Assembly (NCBI GenBank): GCA_012512605.1
Contig: JAAZDX010000258.1
Location: 1 to 15,754, forward strand
Origin: Bacillota bacterium
Lineage (GTDB): Bacteria > Bacillota > UBA4882 > UBA10575
Length of the DNA stretch: 15,754 nt
Reading direction: 5' to 3'
The notes under the pieces were generated by a model. That model was not told the DNA's origin. It saw nothing but the letters and a program-made list of their open reading frames with translations, and did not search any database. Of this stretch, positions 7,487 through 14,551 are shown one piece after another (positions within the stretch are counted from its first letter, which is position 1; each line of letters begins with the position of its first letter). Both the position numbers and the translations under genes were made by a program.

Positions 7487-7993
7487 TTACGGTGAACAAA
7501 ACCAGAAGGGGAAAAGTCTGCGCCCCTTCGCGAAGTATACAGTTGTATTGCGCCCACAGATTTCGCGCAGGCTAATCACCTCCCCACCGATCTGCAGGGT
7601 ATGGTCGGAGACCGTACCCACAATATACGAAAGAGGATCGAGACGTCGAGTAAAACCGGAAACAATCATCGCGCCATCCTCGCCATATTCAAATCTTTGT
7701 CCTTCCTCCAGCTCCGACTGGACACCAGCGCCAAAGGCATAGTATATGGTACGGACCACATAGATGCCGTCGCCGGCAATCTGGTAAACATCGGTCACCG
7801 GACTTTTATTCACCGAATGGACAAAGGTGACCGAAAATTCGTCACCTTCCTGGACAGGGAAAACCCTGATCACTTCACCAGTATCGCCGTTTTTAAGAAT
7901 AAGACAAGGAACAGAAAGGGTAAAGAATAAAAAAACAGAGGCCGTGATTGTGACCACGAGCGCGGCCCCCGTTAACCAGGTTATCCTGGGCAT
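7487..7993 (-). CDS. DUF1850 protein of a TAXI-TRAP operon
   Basis: A 168-residue protein with one N-terminal hydrophobic segment (about residues 7-27, LTGAALVVTITASVFLFF), probably a membrane anchor or uncleaved signal, and an exported domain. The phrase VTFVHSVNKSPVTDVYQI (about residues 55-72) is the recognisable DUF1850 core, including the conserved histidine and serine of FVHSV. DUF1850 genes are found almost only next to TAXI-family receptors and fused TRAP permeases, and this one sits exactly between them. The start ATG 7993 lies 2 nt after the receptor stop. No strong ribosome site lies at normal distance (GAGGTGGG is about 15 nt away), so translation is probably coupled to the receptor gene. 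It may be an accessory subunit of the transporter, but I know of no defined biochemical role. Confidence 0.9.
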   Translation of the reverse strand: MPRITWLTGAALVVTITASVFLFFTLSVPCLILKNGDTGEVIRVFPVQEGDEFSVTFVHSVNKSPVTDVYQIAGDGIYVVRTIYYAFGAGVQSELEEGQRFEYGEDGAMIVSGFTRRLDPLSYIVGTVSDHTLQIGGEVISLREICGRNTTVYFAKGRRLFPFWFCSP

Positions 7994-7995
7994 TG

Positions 7996-8940
7996 CTACA
8001 AAAGGCCCACCTCTTTATAGTACTTCTCCGCACCCGGATGCAGCGGAATGGAGATACTGGAGATGGAATAGGCCGGATCCAGTTCTGCACCCTTCGGATG
8101 TCCCGCGGTGATCTCGTCGGCATTTTCAAAGAGGGCTTTGGTCATTTTGTAAACCAAATCTTCGTCGAGGCTCTCGGCCACAATGAAGCTGGCCACCACC
8201 GCCACCACCTGGGCATTAGTCTCAACACCCTTGTACGTGCCAGCGGGAATATTAAATTTGGTATAGAACGGATACTTGTCAATCAGTTTTGCGGCGTGCT
8301 CATCATCGATCTCCAGTAATTTGATCTGGTTGGTAGTTGACAGTTCGACAATGGCCGTCGTCGGGGCACCCGCAACACAGAAAAAGGCATCAATCTTATC
8401 ATCCTTGAAGGCCGCGGCACTATCGCCAAAGCTGAGGTTGTTTACGATAATATCATCAAAGGTGATATCGTATGCCTCAAGAATTTGACGGGCGTTAAAC
8501 TCGACGCCGGAACCAATATCACCAACGGAGACCCGCTTGCCGCGGAGATCATCGATGGAATTAATCCCAGCTTTCGCGACGATTTGACAGACTTCAGCAT
8601 AGACGCCAGCCATCGCCGAGAAACCGGTTACCTTCTCGCCAGCAAAAAGATCGATCCCGTTATAAGCATAATACATCACATCATTTTGGACAATGGCAAT
8701 ATCTGCTTCTTTATCGGCGATCAGGTAAATGTTGGCTTTAGAAGCGCCGGTGGACTGCACGTCAAAGCTGAGGTTATTAATTTTTTGGCTCAGTACTTGC
8801 GAAACCGTACCGCAATATGCATAATAAGTACCGGTTGTTCCCCCCGTCGCCATCTTTAGGGTGGTTTTTTTGCCACACCCCGCCAGCAGTAAAGAAACGA
8901 CCACTAGCATTAAGATGAAAAGATACAATTTCTTTTTCAT
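7996..8940 (-). CDS. TAXI-family TRAP transporter solute receptor, lipoprotein
   Basis: A 314-residue extracytoplasmic binding protein. The start is ATG 8940, since AAGGAGG (8949-8955) is 8 nt upstream and the protein then begins with a proper lipoprotein signal: MKKK, a hydrophobic run, then lipobox LLAGC with lipidated C22. The frame stays open upstream to 9078, but those 46 codons have no ribosome site and would bury the signal. The mature part opens with the TAXI hallmark LKMATGGTTGTYYAYCG, followed by VQSTGASKANIYLI and the domain-2 segments LRGKRVSVGDIGSGVEFNARQIL and DAFFCVAGAP. In a Gram-positive cell it would be tethered outside the membrane and pass substrate to the fused permease. 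It is the first gene of a three-gene operon. The ligand is unknown; glutamate-like acids are the best documented in the family. Confidence 0.95.
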   Translation of the reverse strand: MKKKLYLFILMLVVVSLLLAGCGKKTTLKMATGGTTGTYYAYCGTVSQVLSQKINNLSFDVQSTGASKANIYLIADKEADIAIVQNDVMYYAYNGIDLFAGEKVTGFSAMAGVYAEVCQIVAKAGINSIDDLRGKRVSVGDIGSGVEFNARQILEAYDITFDDIIVNNLSFGDSAAAFKDDKIDAFFCVAGAPTTAIVELSTTNQIKLLEIDDEHAAKLIDKYPFYTKFNIPAGTYKGVETNAQVVAVVASFIVAESLDEDLVYKMTKALFENADEITAGHPKGAELDPAYSISSISIPLHPGAEKYYKEVGLL

Positions 8941-8955
8941 TAATAAATCCTCCTT

Positions 8956-9260
8956 AACAAATACTTTTGAGTAATCTATCTTCAACAAAATGTTGGGCTG
9001 GACAAAAATGGGCACAGTAAAAGCAGGATCTAATTCCTGCAAAACGCTCAATAAGCTCAATTCCTGTATAATTATCATTTGCTAATTAAACCGTAAAATA
9101 AAATTCGACAATCCCCCCTTAACTCCTGCTCTCAATTATTCAGTATACTGTATACTTATGCTTTTCCGGCAACCACCACAATGTTGTAACCATTTGTTTT
9201 TATAAGTCCGTGATCGCCGCTGCGCTCTTGACAACACTGGGCTTTCCCCCATACTAAAAT
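8956..9260. other. Intergenic region upstream of the TAXI-TRAP operon
   Basis: About 305 nt without a gene between the MFS stop and the TAXI receptor. It holds a 15-bp perfect palindrome (9142-9156) and a small hairpin at 9023-9040 (GCAGGA/TCCTGC, 6-nt loop, followed by TTTT on the minus strand). A weak promoter-like pair lies at about 9070-9100 (TTTACG with TAATTA about 17 nt later). I see no convincing terminator for the MFS gene in it. Confidence 0.5.
9142..9156. promoter_or_regulatory. Palindromic operator candidate upstream of the TAXI-TRAP operon
   Basis: AGTATACTGTATACT is a perfect inverted repeat (AGTATAC, one central base, GTATACT). It contains TATACT and TATACA, both good -10 hexamers on the minus strand. 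With TTGCCG upstream (9165-9170 on the minus strand) it could be a promoter whose -10 overlaps a repressor site, although the spacer to TATACT would be a long 19 nt. Dimeric regulators such as GntR-family proteins bind sites of this shape; no regulator gene is in the window. It lies about 200 bp before the receptor start codon. Confidence 0.5.
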
Positions 9261-10427
9261 TTAAGAAGTTCCGCTCCTAAGCCGGTTAAGTTTTTCCACC
9301 ATGATCCACATTAAAACAACGAAGAACATTAAATACAAGGGATAAAACCCGATCCCCGCTTTCTCACTGACAAAACCAAAAAGCAGCGGCATTATGGTCG
9401 TCCCCAAATAAGCAGCCGCCATTTGCATCCCCATAATCGCCTGCGATTTGTCTTCGCCAAAATTTACCGGCGTTTGGTGTAACAGACTTGGAAAGATGGG
9501 CGCACAGCCGAGCCCAACCAATACCAATCCGAGTAAGGACAATTGGTCGCCAAAAGGCAGCATGATTATGATCAGTCCTAACCCGGCTAAAGCTTGTCCG
9601 CCACGGACCATATTTTTTGCGCCAACTTTTGCGGTTATAAAACCCGCCAGGAATCGACCTATGGTTATGCCCAAATAGAAAAGGGCCGCCCACTTGGCCG
9701 CCGTTTGGGCCCTAATCCCCTTCTGGAAAACCAAATAACTGCTTGCCCATAAACCGGCCGTTGCTTCCAACGAACAATAACAGAAAAAACCCACCAAAAT
9801 TGGTTTTGCCCCGGGCAAGCGAATTACTTCTTTCAGTCCATAAGCTTTATTCCTCTTCGCCCCGATGTTCCGGTCCTCTTGCATCCTTTTCCATAATGGT
9901 AAACTAAAGATTAGACCGACCACTAACACCGTCTGGACAATGCCAATTGTTTGATAGCCCGAATACCAGTTCAGGCCGCGAGTCAGGCACAAGCCCATAA
10001 TGTACGGTCCAAGTGTCGCCCCGATACCCCAAAAACAATGGAGCCAACTCATATGTTTCGCCTTATAGTGTAAAGCGACAAAGTTATTAAGGGCAGCATC
10101 CACACTACCGGCCCCCAGGCCATACGGGATACTCCATAAACATAATAACCAAAACGATTTTGAAAACGAAAACCCAAACAACGCCACTGCGGTCATGGCG
10201 ACACTCATTAAGGTAACCATACCTGTTCCAAGCCCACGGATTAAACGGTAACTAACGAGGCTGGAAACAATTGTTCCGCAAGAGATAATCATGGTAATAA
10301 TCCCGGCATAAGAAACAGGTACGTCTAAAGCTCCATACATGGAAGGCCAGGCCGAACCGAGAATTGAATCGGGCAAACCCAGACTGATGAAAGCAATATA
10401 AATAATCACGAGTAAAAGCGCGGTCAT
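9261..10427 (-). CDS. MFS transporter, probable sugar permease
   Basis: A 388-residue integral membrane protein with about 12 hydrophobic segments. Its opening, IAFISLGLPDSILGSAWPSMY, is typical of the FucP/YfkF-like sugar or small-molecule branch of the major facilitator superfamily. Other family-like stretches are PYGLGAGSVDAALNNFVA, SWLHCFWGIGATLGP and GLGCAPIFPSLLHQTP. The charged central loop (RMQEDRNIGAKRNKAYG) separates the two six-helix halves. The ATG at 10427 follows a rather distant GGAGG-like site (about 14 nt), so translation may be modest. It lies 102 nt downstream of the GH3 beta-glucosidase on the same strand, so import of a glucoside or export of its product is the reasonable guess, though a promoter candidate in the gap means it need not share the GH3 transcript. 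The substrate itself is not determined. Confidence 0.88.
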   Translation of the reverse strand: MTALLLVIIYIAFISLGLPDSILGSAWPSMYGALDVPVSYAGIITMIISCGTIVSSLVSYRLIRGLGTGMVTLMSVAMTAVALFGFSFSKSFWLLCLWSIPYGLGAGSVDAALNNFVALHYKAKHMSWLHCFWGIGATLGPYIMGLCLTRGLNWYSGYQTIGIVQTVLVVGLIFSLPLWKRMQEDRNIGAKRNKAYGLKEVIRLPGAKPILVGFFCYCSLEATAGLWASSYLVFQKGIRAQTAAKWAALFYLGITIGRFLAGFITAKVGAKNMVRGGQALAGLGLIIIMLPFGDQLSLLGLVLVGLGCAPIFPSLLHQTPVNFGEDKSQAIMGMQMAAAYLGTTIMPLLFGFVSEKAGIGFYPLYLMFFVVLMWIMVEKLNRLRSGTS

Positions 10428-10495
10428 TACGGTAAAAATAGCTCCTTCCTTTCTGATAGAGAAACAGGATAACTTTCCCTCTTTAGTCCAGCTCC

Positions 10496-10522
10496 ATTAT
10501 ACGATTCCCAACAACGAAGCAA
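10496..10522 (-). promoter_or_regulatory. Candidate separate promoter for the MFS gene
   Basis: A perfect -10 hexamer TATAAT (10496-10501 on the minus strand) follows TTGCTT (10517-10522) at a short spacing of 15 nt; shifted versions of the -35 allow 16-17 nt with poorer matches. It sits in the 102-nt gap between the beta-glucosidase stop and the MFS start, about 70 nt before the MFS ATG. No terminator is seen in the gap, so the MFS gene may be read both from here and from the GH3 promoter. Confidence 0.4.
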
Positions 10523-10529
10523 ATAATGA

Positions 10530-12785
10530 TCAGCCCCGTTTCAACAGCAGTCTTAACCCGTGGAAAAACCTGCCGTTCGCCATTGCCAGTAAACCATGGA
10601 ATAAATTAGCCCGCAGACCGCCTAATATCTGCATACTCCGTAAGGGATTGGTGCTACTAGTCTCGACCAGCATCCGATAGAGTGCTGTGCCGGGCTGGAC
10701 GCCTTTGGTGGCCTTTCTTTTCACAAACCAGTACATCACCCGCATGACCAGAGAATGCTCCTTCATGTCCAACAACGAATCGTTCATGGTAAATTGCCCT
10801 TTTTGCGAAATCGAAGGCTGATATTTACGGCCAAGCATCCGCTCCCATTGCTCCAAGGAGGGAGAACCATCCGGCTTTTCATACCAAGAACCCGGTTGCC
10901 AAGGAGGGATCGCTACGGTTTGGCCCGCTTTTTCAATGGTTCCCGCCACCACCAAATGGTCGGGGTGACCGCCCACTAAAATCGTATACCGACCGGTCGG
11001 GACCTTCCACCCATCATCCCAAACGGCAAAGCAACGCTCATCCAGCTCAAAGTGGACCGTTCTCTTTTCATCAGGTTGGAGAGGAACTTTGGCAAAGCCT
11101 TTCAGCTCGCGCAGGGGACGGTGGATCCCGTCTTGCGGTGGAGCGATGTAAAGCTGGACAACTTCAGCACCCGCGTAGGGTCCAACGTTCGTCACCGTAA
11201 TTGAGACATTTTCGCCGTCGATGATTGGGTCCGAGTAGATAAACTCCGTGTAGCTCAGGCCAAAACCGAACTTCCAACGCACATCAACATTGGCCTTGTC
11301 ATAGTAACGGTATCCAACATATATCCCCTCGCGGTACTGCCCGTCCCGTTGGGGATAGTAGGAAGCCGATGGACAGTCGCCGTACTTAACCGGCCAGGTT
11401 TCCGCCAGCTTACCGCTGGGGTTGGCCACACCGTACAATAAATTTTTCAAAGCCTCGCCCCCGGCCTGCCCGGGCAGCCCCATATATAAGATGGCCTTTA
11501 CTTTGTCCGCCCACGGTGTTTCCACCGGAGCGCCGCAGAAAAGAACAACCACGGTATTGGGGTTCTTCACCGCCACTTCTTCGATGAGCTTCACTTGCTC
11601 CACCGGCATCGCCATATGCTCCCGGTCAAACCCCTCGCCCTCAAACTCCGGCGGTAGCCCAGTCAAAACAACAGCCACATCGGCTTCTTCCACGCTTACG
11701 CCCTCACCCAGCACTTCAACAGGCTGGACTAGTTTGGTCGGGTTAATATAACTGGAGCCCGCACCCTGATAGCGCATATTTTTGGCCATCTGGCCCACGA
11801 TGGCAATTTTCTGTTCTTCTTTAAGGGGCAAAATATGATCCTCGTTTTTAAGCAATACCGCGCTCTGTTCCGCCACAATCCGCGCCAGTTCATGGTGGGC
11901 CTCGTAGTCACAAGGCGGCTTGTTTTTTAGCGCTTCCGCCGCCTCGAGCACCATCTTTTGAACCCGCTCTGCACTCCGGTCGATCATAGCTTCATCCAGC
12001 TCACCCCGGGCCACCGCCTCCAGAACCTCTGGGGCCATGTAGTTACTGCCACCGGGCATGTTCAGGTCACAACCGGCCCGGAAACCGGCAATTCGGTTGT
12101 GCATAGCGCCCCAGTCGGTCATCACCAGCCCGTCAAAACCCCATTCTTCCCGTAAAATACCGGTTAGGAGCTCCACATGGTCACTGCAGTATGTCCCATT
12201 AATTTTGTTGTAAGCACACATGACCGTCTTAGGTTTTCCCCCGCGGACCGCAATCTCGAAAGGAGTCAGGTAAATCTCCCGCAGCGTCCGCTCGTCCAGA
12301 ATCGAATCGGAGTGCAAACGGCGATACTCCTGATTGTTACAGGCAAAGTGCTTCACGCACGTGCCAATACCGTTTTTTTGCGCATTTTTAATAAAACTGG
12401 CCGCTAGTTTCCCGGCTAAGTAAGGATCCTCGGAGAAATACTCAAAATTCCGGCCACACAAGGGGTTGCGTTTGATATTGACGCCAGGACCGAGGAAAAC
12501 ACCCACACCCTGTTCCGCCGCTTCGGCCGCAATTGCCGCGCCGATTTGGCCAAGCAACTCCTCATCCCAACTACAGGCGGTTGATACCGCCGTGGGAAAA
12601 CAGGTTGCAGGGCGCGAATCGTGGATACCCATATGGTCACCATAATTTTCCTGTTTGCGTAAACCATGGGGTCCGTCGCACATGAACATCGACGGAATCC
12701 CGTATTCCGGGAAGTCCCTAGTTTCCCAGAAGTTTTTCCCATCACAAAGCGTAATTTTGTCTTTCAGCGTCATTTTATTTGCCAT
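10530..12785 (-). CDS. Glycoside hydrolase family 3 beta-glucosidase, cytoplasmic
   Basis: A 751-residue GH3 enzyme removing terminal beta-linked glucose (or xylose) residues. Domains in order: a GH3 N-terminal barrel (about 5-285) with KHFACNNQE (K145, H146) and the nucleophile motif GLVMTDWGA (D224); a GH3 C-terminal sandwich (about 308-510) with EFEGEGFDRE (380-389), which holds the likely acid/base glutamate; a fibronectin-III-like domain (about 535-605); and a tail of about 90 residues rich in hydrophobic and basic residues (VMRVMYWFVKRK ... ANGRFFHGLRLLLKRG), seen in many Firmicute GH3 proteins. No signal peptide is present, so it should act on imported oligosaccharides or glucosides. 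The start is ATG 12785 with AGGAGG (12792-12797) 6 nt before it. The frame stays open 39 codons further upstream, but that stretch runs into the promoter and lacks a ribosome site. The MFS transporter gene follows. Confidence 0.95.
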   Translation of the reverse strand: MANKMTLKDKITLCDGKNFWETRDFPEYGIPSMFMCDGPHGLRKQENYGDHMGIHDSRPATCFPTAVSTACSWDEELLGQIGAAIAAEAAEQGVGVFLGPGVNIKRNPLCGRNFEYFSEDPYLAGKLAASFIKNAQKNGIGTCVKHFACNNQEYRRLHSDSILDERTLREIYLTPFEIAVRGGKPKTVMCAYNKINGTYCSDHVELLTGILREEWGFDGLVMTDWGAMHNRIAGFRAGCDLNMPGGSNYMAPEVLEAVARGELDEAMIDRSAERVQKMVLEAAEALKNKPPCDYEAHHELARIVAEQSAVLLKNEDHILPLKEEQKIAIVGQMAKNMRYQGAGSSYINPTKLVQPVEVLGEGVSVEEADVAVVLTGLPPEFEGEGFDREHMAMPVEQVKLIEEVAVKNPNTVVVLFCGAPVETPWADKVKAILYMGLPGQAGGEALKNLLYGVANPSGKLAETWPVKYGDCPSASYYPQRDGQYREGIYVGYRYYDKANVDVRWKFGFGLSYTEFIYSDPIIDGENVSITVTNVGPYAGAEVVQLYIAPPQDGIHRPLRELKGFAKVPLQPDEKRTVHFELDERCFAVWDDGWKVPTGRYTILVGGHPDHLVVAGTIEKAGQTVAIPPWQPGSWYEKPDGSPSLEQWERMLGRKYQPSISQKGQFTMNDSLLDMKEHSLVMRVMYWFVKRKATKGVQPGTALYRMLVETSSTNPLRSMQILGGLRANLFHGLLAMANGRFFHGLRLLLKRG

Positions 12786-12873
12786 CTCGTCCCTCCTGAT
12801 TACAGCATCGGATTTAGGACTTATGCAGAAGATAAATGACAAAGTGCTCCTTATGTCCACCTTGATCTCTTTT

Positions 12874-12902
12874 ATTTTAGCATGTATTGCATACATAGGC
12901 AA
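12874..12902 (-). promoter_or_regulatory. GH3 promoter with a palindromic operator in its spacer
   Basis: On the minus strand, -35 TTGCCT (12897-12902) and -10 TAAAAT (12874-12879) are 17 nt apart. The spacer contains a perfect inverted repeat, ATGTAT-TGC-ATACAT (12882-12896 as read on the plus strand), abutting the -35. A dimeric repressor on this site would block RNA polymerase. The start codon is about 80 nt downstream of the expected transcription start. No regulator gene is in the window. Confidence 0.65.
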
Positions 12903-13012
12903 AAATTTCCCATCTTCCCGCTAAAGATCTTTTGCCCCCATCACAAGACGCACCAGATTATAAGCCATAAAAATAGTCTGTAGATAGATGGACGTCCACG
13001 GCAATGATAAAG

Positions 13013-13090
13013 AATACCCAGGCTCTACTTAGGTGAATCTGACAAGAAAGTCCTTAAACCCCTTTGCGAATCACCATGAGCCTGAGTATT
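13013..13090. repeat. Long imperfect inverted repeat after the glycerate kinase gene
   Basis: AATACCCAGGCTC (13013-13025) pairs with GAGCCTGAGTATT (13078-13090), 13 positions with a single mismatch that becomes a G-U wobble in RNA. Inside it GGTGAATC pairs with GAATCACC apart from one mismatch, leaving a loop of roughly 28 nt. A smaller GATCAAA/TTTGATC stem (13092-13124) overlaps the glycerate kinase stop codon right next to it. No T-run follows, so it is not a classical terminator. It could be a 3' mRNA-stabilising fold, a factor-dependent stop, or the remains of a small repeat element. Confidence 0.6.
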
Positions 13091-13111
13091 AGATCAAACG
13101 CTAATACCGGG

Positions 13112-14344
13112 TTATCTTTTGATCAACAAAACCGATAAGTCATTAACGTTGGTACCGGTGGGCCCGGTGATCACCAGTCCATCCACGGCCTGTAAAGCGT
13201 GGTAAGCATCGTTGTTTTCCAGAACCTCAAAGATATTAATCCCTTTTTCGCTAAGTTTCTGTTTAGTATTGTTGTCCACGTAGCCACCTGCGGCATCCGT
13301 AGGACCGTCGGTCCCATCCGAACCAACGGAAAACACCGCCACCTTTTCCAGGCCGGAAATCCCTTCGGCCGCAGCCAAGGCTAATTCTTGATTCCTCCCG
13401 CCCTTACCCTTTCCCCTTAAGTGGACGACGGTTTCGCCTCCGGCGATAAAGGCCAAGGACTGATCGGAGTCATGATGGTACTGGGCAATTGACGCCAAAA
13501 AACTTCCGGCTTCCCTTGCCTGACAGCTGAGGCTGGCGCTTAAAATCGTAGGCCTATAGCCCAATTCCCGGCATGTTTTCTCCGCCGCGGCACAAAGCTG
13601 GCTCACACTCCCGGTAATCTTAGTAGTCACGTTTGTTAGTGAAGCCGGGGGCTCTATACGCAGCAGTTTTTCCACTTCTTCGGAGATTACCAACCCATAC
13701 TTTTGGACAATCGCCAAAGCCTCTTGGCTGGTGGAGCGATCGGGATAAGCCGGTCCGGAAGCGATCATGTCGAGGGGAGCACCGATTATATCCGAAAGGA
13801 CCACGGAGAAAACCCGCGCCGGTTCGCACAGCTTAGCGAATTTCCCGCCTTTAACTGCGGACAAACGTTTACGGATCGTGTTTATTTCCGTAATATTGGC
13901 CCCGGAGGCCAGGAGCTGTTCGGTTAGGTCCTTAAGTACTTCTTCAGAGACCAGTGGCTTTTCAAACAAAGCCGAGCCCCCACCGGAGACCAGAAACAAG
14001 ACTGTATCTTCTACGGTTAGGCCTTGAACAAGCTTGATCGCCTCTTCTGTCGCGGAAAAAGAGTTCGCATCGGGAATTGGATGTCCCGCTTCAAAGATCC
14101 GGATGTTGGGCAGATCCCCTTGGGCGTGATCATACTTGGTGATCACCACGCCGTCACTGATTCGGTCTGCTAATAGTTCACAAGCCGCCTTTGACATGGA
14201 CCAGGCCGCCTTACCGATGGCCACCAGCACCAATTTCCCATCAGGAAAGGCCACCCCTTTTAGGGCTTTTTTAACCGCCGTATCCGGCAGGGCGGCAGTG
14301 ATCGCCGCATCAATAATCTTTTGGGCGTCTCTTCGTAAACTCAA
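13112..14344 (-). CDS. Glycerate 2-kinase, GckA/MOFRL family
   Basis: A 410-residue protein of the DUF4147/MOFRL family that phosphorylates D-glycerate at C2 to give 2-phosphoglycerate, feeding lower glycolysis. Landmarks are VAIGKAAWSMSKAA (about 41-54), ITKYDHAQGDLPNIRIFEAGHPIPD, the glycine-rich LVSGGGSALFEKP (about 118-130), IRKRLSAVKGGKFA, the MOFRL segment GKGKGGRNQELALA, and GSDGTDGPTDAAGG near the C-terminus. The start is taken as TTG 14344: AGGAGG at 14356-14361 is 11 nt upstream, an in-frame TAA lies just before that ribosome site, and there is no ATG or GTG within the first 48 codons. A TTG start implies low translation. It sits 207 nt downstream of a GntP-family permease, which fits a glycerate uptake and use pair. 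Older annotations call this family hydroxypyruvate reductase TtuD. Confidence 0.93.
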   Translation of the reverse strand: MSLRRDAQKIIDAAITAALPDTAVKKALKGVAFPDGKLVLVAIGKAAWSMSKAACELLADRISDGVVITKYDHAQGDLPNIRIFEAGHPIPDANSFSATEEAIKLVQGLTVEDTVLFLVSGGGSALFEKPLVSEEVLKDLTEQLLASGANITEINTIRKRLSAVKGGKFAKLCEPARVFSVVLSDIIGAPLDMIASGPAYPDRSTSQEALAIVQKYGLVISEEVEKLLRIEPPASLTNVTTKITGSVSQLCAAAEKTCRELGYRPTILSASLSCQAREAGSFLASIAQYHHDSDQSLAFIAGGETVVHLRGKGKGGRNQELALAAAEGISGLEKVAVFSVGSDGTDGPTDAAGGYVDNNTKQKLSEKGINIFEVLENNDAYHALQAVDGLVITGPTGTNVNDLSVLLIKR

Positions 14345-14378
14345 AAGGGATATCCCTCCTTATTACTTGCTATAAACA

Positions 14379-14408
14379 GCGCCAAAGCATCGGACAATGC
14401 TTTGGCGC
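14379..14408 (-). terminator. Perfect 12-bp hairpin between the gntP-like gene and the glycerate kinase
   Basis: GCGCCAAAGCAT (14379-14390) and ATGCTTTGGCGC (14397-14408) form a GC-rich perfect stem with a 6-nt loop. On the minus strand it is followed by TGTTTATAG, only a poor T-run, so it would be at best a partial terminator. It lies about 20 nt upstream of the kinase ribosome site. It could reduce kinase expression relative to the permease, or be the last stem of a structured leader covering 14379-14518. Confidence 0.55.
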
Positions 14409-14468
14409 CTCTTAAACTTACCGACTCACAACGCTTTAGATTATCAGCTTTCGGGAAAGATGGTCGGT

Positions 14469-14518
14469 TCACCCAGCTTTGATTAAACTCCCGTCGTTAA
14501 TCAATGTAGCTGGCGTGA
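14469..14518. repeat. Extended imperfect hairpin in the permease-kinase gap
   Basis: TCAC/GTGA, CCAGCT/AGCTGG and TGATTAA/TTAATCA stack into a stem of about 17 pairs with a single-base bulge and a small internal loop, closed by a 10-nt loop. It begins about 34 nt after the permease stop. A further pairing, ACCGAC with GTCGGT (roughly 14423-14468), lies between this stem and the 14379-14408 hairpin, so most of the 207-nt gap can fold. Confidence 0.55.
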
Positions 14519-14551
14519 GCGATTTAGTAAGCCGCGCGATCGACAAACTCA

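Noticed and set aside
8941..9078. Upstream extension of the TAXI receptor by 46 codons.
   Set aside because: It would put hydrophilic sequence before a perfect lipoprotein signal, and the only good ribosome site serves the ATG at 8940.
12655..12924. Plus-strand reading frame of 89 codons with a hydrophobic stretch.
   Set aside because: It lies antisense to the start of the GH3 gene and its promoter, has no ribosome site, and its hydrophobic run is the complement of AT-rich promoter DNA.
12989..12998. Ten-base palindrome TGGACGTCCA upstream of the GH3 promoter as an activator site.
   Set aside because: It is about 90 bp from the -35 hexamer, short enough to occur by chance, and nothing else supports it.
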